The translations under genes and the position numbers were made by a program. A stretch of DNA of 64,000 nucleotides, from the NCBI RefSeq assembly GCF_000002425.4, contig NC_037273.1, positions 10,816,639-10,880,638 of the forward strand, written 5' to 3'. The notes under the pieces are model-generated. The model saw only the letters and a program-made list of their open reading frames with translations, was not told the origin of the DNA and ran no database searches. Positions 34,073 to 44,306 of the stretch are shown piece by piece. The first letter of the stretch is position 1, and each line of letters begins with the position of its first letter. The stretch comes from Physcomitrium patens (lineage: Eukaryota > Streptophyta > Bryopsida > Funariales > Funariaceae).

Positions 34073-34624
34073 TGTCAATCTATCAATGAAAAAAACTATA
34101 AGAAGATACATAAATTTGTGGAATCTATGTCAAAAGGAAAGTGACAAAATAGAAGAAAGTATGTATATTCAAAGAAGAACTGAAATAGTTATTGCTAAAG
34201 ACTAGAAAACATAAGACTCTTAAAACTAAACTAAAAACCAAGAAAGGAGTTGATAAAAGTGAAGAAGCCTCACTCTTACCTCTATATATACCACTTAATT
34301 AAGGAATACGTGGCGACATGCTATAGAACCTCTAATACGCATCCAACTTGTAGGATACATGTCTAATTTGCAAGACAAGTTTCATAGGTATATGCCATAT
34401 GTCCAACTTATATTATAAGTGGTCAACATGTCGATACATGGCCTCCTTATTGGCCAAGTTTTAAACCTATCAATCACCTATAGATATGTATAAAGGCAAA
34501 ACAACATCTATGAAGCTTTTAAGAAGCTTTCTATAAGATATTATCATATTTATCTACTTTGATTTACTTCTACTAATTCTTATTATTTAAATAATTATCA
34601 AGATAAATATGTATGTCTATGACA
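34073..34624 (-). repeat. 5' LTR of Chr2
   Basis: 552 bp, minus strand TGTCATAGACATACAT ... GATTGACA, followed on the plus side by the ATGGA duplication. TATATATAG at about 34290-34282 (minus). Confidence 0.88.
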
Positions 34625-34629
34625 ATGGA

Positions 34630-35894
34630 TAATATGTTGTTCAAAAGTTCAATACAAAATTATTAAGGAATTTTATGAAAGTTTATGAGTAGAGCATTGA
34701 GGTATTTGAGCAACATTTACTAAATTAAAAGAAAAATATTAGTAGAAGGGCATCTACAAAGTTATTGCAAATTTTGTAGAATCTTGTGAAATTCGCAAGT
34801 ATATTTAAATATTTGACATCAAGATGGATTACATCTAACATATCTTTTAGCTTTACATTATAAGTGGATGATAGATTAAGTGGCAATATCTATGGAATTT
34901 CGACAAATGAAATATTTGATACTTGCAAAAGAAGATTTATTAAATATGATTAAAGAACAAACATTAAGAATAAAAGGTACTGAAGATATATATCAATTTT
35001 TATTAGAAGATCTTATTTGTCACTATAGTTGTATTAAAAAAATTATAGTTATTAGAGGTGAATTGAATGCAAAAGAAGCACAAAATTTTTTTAATAGAAT
35101 AAGAATTAAACTTTCATTAATAAATACATTTAATTTAAAATGTAATAATAAGAGTAAGTATGAGCATTCACCTATTGTTAAGGCATTAGTAAAGGCATGC
35201 AATAGCAAATCATATGAATGGCTTAGACTACTATCATTTGTACTATGGACAAATGAAATAACTCACAGTTCAATAATAAGGTGTATACCTTTTGAATTAA
35301 TATATGAAAAAAAATCAATAATGTCTAAAAATGAGGTAGTACCTACATAAGATATATTGCTTTGGAAAGATAATTTCAATAGAGAAGAACTTTTAGCATT
35401 ATAGATTCAAAAATTTAAAAGAAGACTTAATGATATTGAAGCAACAATAGAAAGATTGAATGAAGCAAGAAAAAAGAATAAAAAAAAGATTTGATAAAAA
35501 ACATCAACTACTACCTAAGGTAATTAAAAATAGTAATTGGATGTTAGTTTATAAGAGTAACTTAGACAATCAACATAGTACAATAATGAAGCTTGCAAAA
35601 AGATGGTTGGATCTTATGATGTCAAATAAGTATACAACAATAGAACATACTTATTACAAGAACTTAATGGTACAAGATTGAAGATACTTATAGCACACAA
35701 GCAAATTAAGTTATTTAAATCAAGAGGTGAAGACATTTATATTAGTAAAAAATAAAGTCCATTAGAAGAAATTGAATGGGATCAGAAGAACAAATTAAAA
35801 ATAAAGAATTTGATGAAGATGAAGATCATTCTACATCAATATAATGAAGAATCTTAAGGCATGCTAGAAGATGCATAAATTTAAGAGAGATAGA
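34630..35894 (+). pseudogene. Gyp1-old integrase remnant
   Basis: The frame 34880-35350 encodes FRQMKYLILAKEDLLNMIKE, EDLICHYSCIKKIIVIRGEL and SPIVKALVKACN, parallel to Gyp1-b at 20890-21310. Catalytic residues are lost: the second Asp (ADRGE in Gyp1-b) is VIRGE here and the Glu (SERGH) is SKYEH. Upstream 34630-34880 carries the decayed zinc finger. C-terminal pieces continue to about 35830. Confidence 0.8.
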
Positions 35895-37340
35895 TGTCAT
35901 GATATAATATAATTAATAGGTAAAAAAGTGAATAAAATATTAAAATATAGAAGATTTTATTTTAAAATATTATAGCAAATAATCTTAAAAATATAGATAA
36001 TAAGCAAGGGATAATAAACTAAAAGTAAAAATTTTACCTTTTAAAAAATAAGCTTCTATTTTTTTTAGAGAGCCATAAATATAATTAAATAAGATAGATT
36101 AAAAAAGTAGAAAATATAAGCATATGTAGAGAGGAGTTAGAAATTGATTTTAGCAAAGATTATCTTAAGAAGACAAAAATTGATACATAGAGAGGATTGG
36201 TTGTCAACCCAGGTCAAATCAGATCCTAAGCCACAAACACTTTCTTATAGCAACTCCAAGATTCTTTTATAAATAAAAGTATGGGATTTGGAATAAGACT
36301 TTAGAGGATTTTTTAAAGCATTGGTTTTGAGTAATTTTAGTTTGTAATGACTTTGTAAGAGCTTTGCAAAGTCAAAGTTGGTTTAGATAATTTTGGATTT
36401 TATGAATTTAAATAAGATTTATAAATTAAGAAATTTCATGAATTTTATAGTAGATCTTAAGAGTATAATTTATAAATTTATGAATATACTTGTATTGAAT
36501 ATATGTTGTAAATTTGAACTTAATCAAATAAATAGATTGAATGTTATTAAAGTTCAAGTGGATTAGAATCTTAGAAATTGGATTTTTAGGTCTAATAAGG
36601 TTATCTAAGATTTATAAAAAATTTCCAATTGGATTGAAGTGATTTTTATTAAAACTTATAATTGAATTGACTTTCAATACTTATGCAAAATTTGAGAGCA
36701 AGTTAATAGTTTAACTAGAAGTTATTACTATTGGAAGATCAATATTAAGGTCAAAGATAGAGATTGATAGACAACCAAGTAGATTATGATGTTTTTTTAA
36801 AATTTCATAAGTTTAATTCTCTTCAAATTTATTATGCTTATTGTTAATTAAGAGATTGAGAGGTGTGTAAAATTTTAAGTAATATCAATAGTTAAGTTAA
36901 TAAATATTGAAGTTTTAAAATTACCTTAGGATTGATTTGAATTGATTAGATTTTGATTAAGGTTGGTTTGAATTAATTAGGATTTGATTTAGGATTTAAA
37001 ATTTCTTTAAGATTTTTTTTAGGATTTATTTTGGATTCTTTAAAATTTCTTTAAAATTTTTCAAGGATTTCTTTAAGGTTCTTGTTGATTTTTTTAGGAT
37101 TTTTTTATTATTTCTTTATGATTTTTTTAAAATTTCTTTAGGATTTTTTTTATATTTTTTATAATTTCTATGAAAATTTAATTGGACTTGACCAATGTTT
37201 GATTAGGTTTATTAAGCTTTAATTTTATTTTATATATGATTCTATTAGAATTATTAGAACTTATCATTACAATATTTTTTTACCTTCCACAATCAAGTAC
37301 TTAATGCATTCTTAAGCAAAATTTTGCATAATACAAAAAT
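35895..37340 (+). repeat. Gyp1-old 3' LTR
   Basis: Starts TGTCATGATATAATATAAT and ends CCTTCCACAATCAAGTACTT then GCATAATACAAAA, both like Gyp1 LTR ends. The interior is very AT-rich, with T-runs and AGGATTT repeats at 36940-37160 that are the complement of the array at 30230-30530. Confidence 0.65.
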
Positions 37341-38214
37341 GCTAGCTTGCTTATCTTTATTATAGTTGAAAAGCACCATTATAATATTTTCCTCTAATAC
37401 ATGTGTTAAAAAAATAAAATTCTTCTCTTCTATATTTTTAATTAGATCTAATATATCAGCTTTCATGTGGTGCCAGTGCCAAGAAAAAATAGAGATTGAA
37501 GTTGATATGGTTTTTGTCCTTATTGAACTTTACTATTAATTTTATCAAAGTGACCTAGTCATATTTTATTATCAATGGATATCAAAAAAAAAATAGGACT
37601 TCAAATTATTGATCATTTGATATTTTTACTTCTAAATTTATTTTATTGTTATTTTGACAAACTCCATTTTTACAACATGTATTGTTTTTATTTTTGCATC
37701 CATTTCATAACAATAGCATTTACTAGTGATACAAATAAGGATAATTCTAAATTGTTAGAATGAAGATTTCTAATATTTTTATTTGTTGACCATGGCATTT
37801 AGTAAGATATTTTGTATTTGATTATATTAATTTAAATATTATTATTTGTGACAAGTTTTATATTTAATAAGCTTAAGCCATAATACATGTTTTTGGTGAC
37901 TTTGATCATTTTCATACTTTAAGACTATATGAATTGGACAAACATGAAAATCTAATGGAAGATAGATAAATAGAAATAGATGAAATATATAAATATCTTA
38001 ATATAGTCATATTGAACTTTATCATGACTTACTTGGGCTTTTAGCTAAAATCTCTAGATTTTGATATAGTAGTTCAAGAAGTATTGGACATCACTTATTT
38101 AAAGAATGAAGTTGCAACATCAATCTACATCACATTGTTGACAAACAAGTTAACAATAATTTTGGACTCCTTTTGAATCTACACAAAGATCCTAAGTATG
38201 ACAAATCAATATCT
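37341..38214. other. AT-rich stretch left of the CACTA fragment
   Basis: No recognisable protein. It may hold the decayed N-terminal part of the CACTA transposase that is recognisable from 38215. The 62-codon frame at 37575 is low-complexity and unconvincing. Confidence 0.35.
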
Positions 38215-38480
38215 TGATAGTGTTTTTTGTTGTATAAATGACCATATTATTAATCAAAGTCTTGATTTGAAGATGTCTAAATCAAGGATGGAAGCACAAA
38301 AGATTGTTATTGATATTGGACTTGATTATGTCATAATTCATGCCTATCCATGTACAATAGTTCTTTATTACTAGAAGTATGATAGTTTAGAAAATTTCTT
38401 GAAGTATCAAAAATCAAAATATCAAGAAGATATATTTACAAAAAGAATTCTAAAGAAGTTATTATTTTTTAACTCAATTG
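38215..38480 (+). pseudogene. Cac1: CACTA (En/Spm, TNP2-like) transposase, first fragment
   Basis: Translated from 38273: SKSRMEAQKIVIDIGLDYVI, then IHAYPCTIVLYY, a TAG, and KYDSLENFLKYQKSKYQED. This follows the TNP2/Transposase_21 pattern (lPkSyyEAkkl-GL-y-IhaCpnDCvLYw-ey-CpvC-RY). Several of the conserved Cys are lost. The next blocks of the same domain are 14 kb away at 52198, beyond Gyp3. Would cut and paste a CACTA transposon; dead. No terminal inverted repeats were recognised. Confidence 0.68.
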
Positions 38481-38699
38481 TATTGTATATATAATATTTT
38501 GTATATGTTAGAAAGCTTATCCATATTAATTAGAGATACTAATTATACTTAGTTGTTTATATTGTTTTATAAAAAAATATATTATTTCTTGATTATGCCT
38601 TGATTATATATAATTTATTGCAGATTAATATTATTGATTCTAATGATTCATTACTACAACTATGTCAGCAAAAATAGAATAATAAAGATTTTTTTGGAC

Positions 38700-39266
38700 T
38701 TAAAAGCATAGAAATATTGAAACATGACTAGACTATATCAAAAATCGAAGATCCTTCTATTCCATAGCAATATAAAATCTCATCAAAAAATAAGACAAAA
38801 CATACTAGAATAGAATTGAATGGAACTGAATAAAATAAGATACAAAAGACAAACTAAGAAAATATAAACAAAACAAAACAAAACTGAACAAAAAGATGCA
38901 AAACCAAACTTTACTAAAAAAAAGGATCTGAAGCCATACCTGACTAGATGCACCAAAAGGCCTTGACCAATCCTCTTTATACCTTGTCCTACTACCCTAG
39001 ACTTTCTAGAATGTTTCTAGGTGGTGGACTCTAACTAGATAACTACCTTAAATTTTTTTTCTAGAAGGTTCTATAATAGGTCCAATCTAGATAACTACCC
39101 TAAGCTTTTTTTAAAAGGTTTTATAATAGGCTCTATCTAAATAAATGCCCACAATCCTTTCTAGAATGTTCCACCATGGATCTTACTTGGTATACTAACC
39201 TAATCTCAATTCTAAAAACTTTGATGGTTCTAATTATTTATGTAATTATCTTATCTATATTATGTT
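38700..39266 (-). repeat. Gyp3 3' LTR with heat-shock elements
   Basis: Aligns with 51650-52170 (shared GATCTGAAGCCATAC, TTATACCTTGTCCTA, GGTTCTAATTAT). Perfect three-unit heat-shock elements TTCTAGAAGGTTC (39059-39071) and TTCTAGAATGTTC (39159-39171), and a near one at 39004. A minus-strand TATAAA lies near 38985, downstream of these. Confidence 0.75.
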
Positions 39267-42200
39267 ATAGTTAATCCCTCTCTATTACTATGAACATCCT
39301 CGTTTTGTTCTTGATGTTATCTCCAAATCGTCTCTTGGCAATAAATGAGGTTTTGTGTAGATTCTCACATTGCATTGAACCTTTCCAAAGAACTTTGTAC
39401 TCAAGTTGTGGACATCCACTACCATGACAAAAGTAGCAATACTCCAAAACGTTGTCCACTTCATATTCTTATTGGTCATCAACTACAACTGGTGGTAGTG
39501 GTGGTTGGTGTTGATCTGGAAAGCTCTTTGGCTTGGTATGAAATTTCTTCATTTGTAAAACATGGAAAATTGAATGGACTCAAATATGTGGCCAAAGCTT
39601 GAGGTGGTATGCAACATCAGATATTACTGCAAAAATATGAAAAGATCTAATCTACTAAGATGCTAGTTTATGGATTTGGGTTGATGTTGCAAGTGGCAAA
39701 TTGATATTGGAGAGTAACACATGATTACCCTTTCAAAAGGTCTTGTGTTGTTGATGGTTATCTGTATATTACTTTTGTCAATTCTAAGCAGTAAAGAGGT
39801 AGTGCCGTTTTTCTTATAAGGTCATTGTAAGTCATTGTATAAATTCTTCTATTGTTAGGTTGTTAATCTTGATAGGACAATAGAAAGTTTCTGGCATAAT
39901 TGGATGTTGATTAGTATTAAGAAAAAATGGTGAATGATCAATATTTACTTGAATATTATCATTATAAGCAAATTCTAAGGATATCAAGTATTCATCTCAA
40001 TCATTATGATGAACCGCCTCGAATGCTCGTAGCATATCTTCTAAGGTCAGATTTATATGCTCTATTTGTCTATCCATTTGAGGATGAAAGACTATAGACA
40101 TAACAAGTCATGTGTCTAGTAGCTTGAACAAGCCTTACCAAAAACTTCCCATGAAGTGTGAATCTCAATTTGAAATGATGATACAAGATAATCCATGGTG
40201 ACAAAAGACAATATCAAAAAAGACTTATACAAGCATTGGAGCATTAATATCCGAGCACATTGCAGCCAATTAAAGTTGCTTTGAGAGTTGATCTATAAAA
40301 ATAAAAATTACGATATGATTATGATGCATTTGTAATAAACACGTAATGAGATCCATAGTCACCTGCTTCCAACGTCATATAAGTAGCAAAATTGGCTACA
40401 ATATTCTAAGAGATATTACCTTGTATACTTTATTATGTTGACATGACTTGCAAGAGCATACAAAGGTACGAACATCGTAATCTAAACTTATCCAAAATCA
40501 TGTCCTTGAGATCCATTCTAAGGACTTCTCTTGTTTCAGATATCTAGATATTGAGATGTCATGTCCTTCCGGAAGTATGCGCGTCTAGAGTTTAGCATTG
40601 TAAAGTATATAAATTTGATTCTTGAAATAGAGTAAGCCATTACTAAGAGTGTTATCCTAATATTGTATATCATCCACCTTCAATAGATTACTAATCATCT
40701 TGAAATAAGCATTCCATTACATAGCTTCCTTCCATTCTGCCTCTTTGCTTAGATTTGAAATGATACTACTAATGGTAGCAACTTCTATCTCATCTCCCAA
40801 TTCGTTCTTCAAGTTTGATCTCTATGATAAATTATATGGCATAGTATATTATTGCCCTTACTTGTACTAAAGATGGATATCAAAAAGCTACAACTATTCT
40901 TTTCAATGATAATGCCATAATTTCATATTTTTTAAATAAAAATTATGTAGTAAGGGTCAATGGTCAATCCGAACAACCACTGATTTTTCCAATAGATAAT
41001 GTTGCCACATCTTAGTAGTGTCTACAATTGCTAATTACTCTCAATCAGATAAAGAGAAATTGCACTCTATCCTTCTGAGCTTGCATGATTCATATGCCAC
41101 AAGTTGAAGGCCCCTACCAAAGTCTTGTTGAAGAACCATTCTAATAGCAAAGTCAGAGGCATCAATGTGAAGTGTACAAAGGAGATTATGATCATATAAT
41201 TGTAATATTAGAGCAATAATGATTGATTCCTTCAACTTATCAAAGGCATTTTGCTACTCCAATTTGTATTCAAATGGGGAACCCTTTTCCAATAGGTTTG
41301 TCAATGAGGCAACAATGTAAGCAAATTGCCAAACAAAACAGTAATAGTATCTAACAAGGCCTAAAAATGAGCAAACTTCAAAAGCATCTTTGGAAGTTGG
41401 CCAATCCTCTATTGCTTTTACCTTATCTTGCTCCATATGCATGCCTCCAAAGAATACCTCATGCCTCAAAAAGGTGACTTTTAACTTCCAAGGCTCACAT
41501 TTTTATTGCTTATAATAGAAGAAACTATCTTGCAACCAGCATAGTACCTCTTGTAGGTGTTATCCATGCTCTTCATAGATTTTTCTATATACAAGGATAT
41601 CATCAATGAAGACGAATACATACTTATTCAAAAGGTCTCAAAAAAATCTATTCATGTGACATATGAAAGAGGCTGAAGCATTGGTAAGGCCAAAAGATAA
41701 AATCAGTCATTCAAAATATCCATAGTACATACAAAATATCGTCTTTTCCACATCTTCTCTTACAATAGGCATTTGCTAATAGACGCTCCAAAGATCCAAA
41801 TTATTAAAGATAGTTGCACCTCAAAGTTGGTCAAAAAGATCATCTATGTGTGGAAGTAGATATGTATTTTTAATAGTCTATTTATTGAGACTTCAATAGT
41901 TGATGCAAAAGCAAAGTACACCATCTTTCTTAGGTGCAAAGAGTACATGTGTTCTCCATAGTAATATGCTTCTTGAATGAGGCCTTTTTCCTAGAGTTTA
42001 TCTAATGTCTTTCGCAGCTCTTCAAGTTCTTTTGGTGCTAGGCAATAAATTAGTCAACTTATTGATTTGGCTCTAAGTAACAGTTCTATTTGAAAGGAGG
42101 CATCTCAATCAGGAGATACACTACTAGATAGGTCAATTGGAAAGACATCTTGATATTTTCATATGAGTTGTTCTGCCTGTTCTATCTCTTTGGCTATCTT

Positions 42201-43322
42201 TTCCACCTCTAATGTGAGATTTGGAACTACCATATATATATATATATATATATCGGTTGTTCATGCTCTAGTTGCTTCTTCATAAAAGTCGTTCCTATAA
42301 GTAAGTCTTTCATTGTAGATTTTCTTTTCTCTTCACTTATTGTAAAGGTGCAAAGAGTCACCTTGCATCATCCATCTTTAAAAGAGATTATCCTTGCTAT
42401 CTAATCAACTTTTTTTATTTTTTATTTTTAGCCATGGCATACCAAAGATAACATCATACATTAGCTTTGTCACCTTGAATCTCTTTCTTAAGTTGTAGGT
42501 ATGTATCAACTTCAAGATTTCTTCTTCATATGTCTCACTCAATATATTCTCTTGGTCATTTACAAGATATATACTTCCTTCATTGATTTCCTTGATTTTA
42601 ATTCCAAGCTAGTAGGCAATTTTAATTGAGAGGTAATTTTTTGTAGAGCCACAATCTGCAAGCACTCAACATGGTTGTTCTCTTAGTAGTCTCGATGGAT
42701 GTACTAGTCGACTCTTTTTATAATTATCCAAGGCTATACCATTTGTCTATGAAAGACAATAGCTACCACCAGTATTTGTCCCTGGTGCCTTTACTAAGGA
42801 GCCTCATTTTCCTGCTCTAACTCATTATCGGCTTAATAAGTTTCAAGACTATGAATCTGCCTTATCTTACTGGTACTTACACTTTGACGTCTTACACAAC
42901 CTCCAATCTCATAGCTTAGCTCCCCATAATAGAAATACAATCATTTTTGTACTAATATTTGTCATCTTTGTGGTGTCAATGATCCTTGTAAGGCATCAAT
43001 GTCCATTGGCATTGGTTGTTGTGCCATGATATTATATAGCAACATAGAACTTTGTACTATACGTCATACTCCATATTTTCTGAAATTTATGGCATCGACC
43101 CTCTCTGTAATCCAAATTGCTTCTTTGAATGTTTATAGATCCTTTAGGTCTATTTCTTGTTGGACTCCAGGTTTCAAACCTCATAGGAATCAATCCATCA
43201 TCTCTACCTCCAAAACATTGCTAATTTGGAGATATATGAACTTGAATTGGAAGACATAAACTTGCACCAACCTAGTTTGTGTAAGATTTGCTAATTGATT
43301 GCGTGCTATCTTTTCTACATTG
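39267..43322 (-). pseudogene. Gyp3 pol and part of gag
   Basis: Minus strand. Protease: LADCGSTKNYL (about 42665-42630), the D-x-G-S-T-h-N-F/Y-L form. RT: NKYVFVFIDDILVYRKIYEE (about 41630-41570) with F-I-D-D. Connection: HMEQDKVKAIEDWP and VCSFLGLVRYYYCFVWQFAY (41469-41254). RNase H: LLCTLHIDASDFAIRMVLQQ (41235 on). Integrase: MDLITCLLQMHHNHIVIFIF, then IDQLSKQL (about 40355-40270). All frames are short and broken. Gag pieces lie near 43300-42780. Similar to plant chromovirus or related gypsy pol, but no chromodomain was found. The 85-codon plus-strand frame at 39345 is a shadow. Confidence 0.75.
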
Positions 43323-43744
43323 TGTTAGGGACATAGTCCTTAGAACCTTCTAGAGACAAGTTTCTAGAACCTTCTAGAAACAAGTTTCTAGAACCTTCTA
43401 GAAACAAGTCTCTAGAACCTTCTAGAAGCTTCTTAGTAGGTAGAAGATGTTAGGGACATAGTTCTTAGAACCTTCTAGAGATAAGCTTCTAGAACCTTCT
43501 AGAAGCAAGTCTCTGGAACCTTCTAGAAGCTTCCTAGTTGGTAGAAGTTGCTTGAGAAGCTTCCTAAATAAGAGTATATATTGGAATCGAGGCTGAAGAG
43601 TTCTTCAGTCTCGACAACACATCTCTTGGAGCTCTAGCTCACTTCTCTGGTGTTCTTCTTGTATTCATCTCATTAATCTAGAACTTGCCAGTTCTTCTTG
43701 AACTTCTTGTTAGATCTCGAGTCTGTATTTTTGTATCCATGACA
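43323..43744 (+). repeat. 5' LTR of Chr1-b, with duplicated heat-shock block
   Basis: 422 bp, TGTTAGGGACATAG ... GTATCCATGACA. The first 125 bp (43323-43447) is repeated from 43448, so TGTTAGGGACATAG occurs twice. TATA box TATATATT at 43575-43582. The presumed transcript start, AGTCTCGACAA, is at 43607-43617. Confidence 0.9.
43362..43533 (+). promoter_or_regulatory. Heat-shock-element arrays in Chr1-b 5' LTR
   Basis: Five perfect four-unit arrays with exact 2-nt spacing: TTCTAGAACCTTCTAGAA at 43362-43379, the same at 43386-43403, GAACCTTCTAGAAGCTTC at 43415-43432, TTCTAGAACCTTCTAGAA at 43487-43504 and GAACCTTCTAGAAGCTTC at 43516-43533. The last one ends about 40 bp before the TATA box. Confidence 0.82.
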
Positions 43745-44024
43745 GTTTGTCGAGACTTCACTCACCTCAGATATCAGAGTTAGTTTCTTCCTCGTTAGAG
43801 AGCGGATTATCCCTCTACTTGGAAGTGTACTAGCATTTTAGAGGTTGCGGATTACCCTCCTCTAAACTGATACTTCTTTTGTTACAATATTGGAGTCTTA
43901 TTCTTCTTGGAAAGAGTGGATTACCCCTTTTCTTGAAGCTCCTAAGGCATTTTAGAGGTTGCGGAGTACCCTCCTCTAAACCAATATTATCTTCTTGTAG
44001 AGTCATTTCTGTCCTTCTCTTAGA
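43745..44024 (+). promoter_or_regulatory. Chr1-b leader: 11-nt self-priming site and four hairpin units
   Basis: TTGTCGAGACT at 43747-43757, 2 nt after the LTR, is the perfect complement of AGTCTCGACAA at 43607-43617. Four related units follow: GCGGATTATCCCTC (43803 on), TTTAGAGG/CCTCTAAA arms (43837-43844 and 43859-43866) around a GCGGATTACC loop, GTGGATTACCCC (43916-43927), and again TTTAGAGG/CCTCTAAA (43951-43958 and 43973-43980) around GCGGAGTACC. TATCAGAG at 43772-43779 resembles a tRNA-iMet site but has no TGG and starts more than 25 nt from the LTR. Confidence 0.7.
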
Positions 44025-44306
44025 ATGGCCAAAGGCCAAGACATTAGTATGATGGAAAGTTCGGAGTCCAAGTTGGATGCTATCATGAATGCCCTCGCTA
44101 CGTTATCGTAAAGAACTGCAGAGATTGAAGGAGTCGTGGCAAAGCTTCATAATGATAGAGCATCTGGGATGGCACAATCTAGGTTGCACCAGCCTCAAAC
44201 TTTTGTACTTGGAGAAGCAACTTTGCCTCAGGTTCGACAAGCACCACTGGTTCTACAAGATAAGGAGCCCCGAGCTAGCCTTCCGGACAAGTTTGATGGT
44301 ACGTGT
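44025..44306 (+). pseudogene. Chr1-b gag, N-terminal part
   Basis: ATG 44025 begins MAKGQDISMMESSESKLDA. A TAA near 44109 replaces Gln. It runs to SLPDKFDGT and is broken by the Gyp1 solo LTR at 44307; the next codons (KFRGFVNQI) lie beyond 45949. Confidence 0.85.

Larger units (their letters stand above)
26897..34624 (-). mobile_element. Chr2: older chromovirus, minus strand, with ATGGA duplication
   Basis: LTRs at 26897-27441 and 34073-34624 bound a decayed gag-pol on the minus strand. The 5-bp target duplication ATGGA is at 26892-26896 and 34625-34629, and the surrounding Gyp1-old integrase region reads on across it. The polypurine tract GAAAGGGGGATAA (27454-27442 minus) precedes the 3' LTR. 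The proteins follow the Chr1 order and wording but are far more decayed. An inverted Gyp1-old solo LTR (29939-31308) lies within the RT/RNase H region. Confidence 0.88.

Noticed and set aside
37575-37763. 62-codon hydrophobic open frame as a membrane protein gene
   Set aside because: AT-rich sequence commonly gives Phe/Leu/Ile-rich frames; no promoter context or similarity.
39345-39602. 85-codon plus-strand open frame
   Set aside because: It lies over the 3' end of Gyp3, opposite to its coding direction, with no recognisable motif.
43323-43533. CRISPR-like spaced repeats (TTCTAGAA units)
   Set aside because: The units lie inside an LTR upstream of a TATA box, have no unique spacers and match heat-shock elements.
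43772-43780. tRNA-iMet primer site (TATCAGAG) as the main priming signal of Chr1-b
   Set aside because: It lacks the TGG that pairs with the tRNA CCA end and starts 27 nt past the LTR. The 11-nt self-complement directly beside the LTR fits better, though the iMet site may be an ancestral relic.
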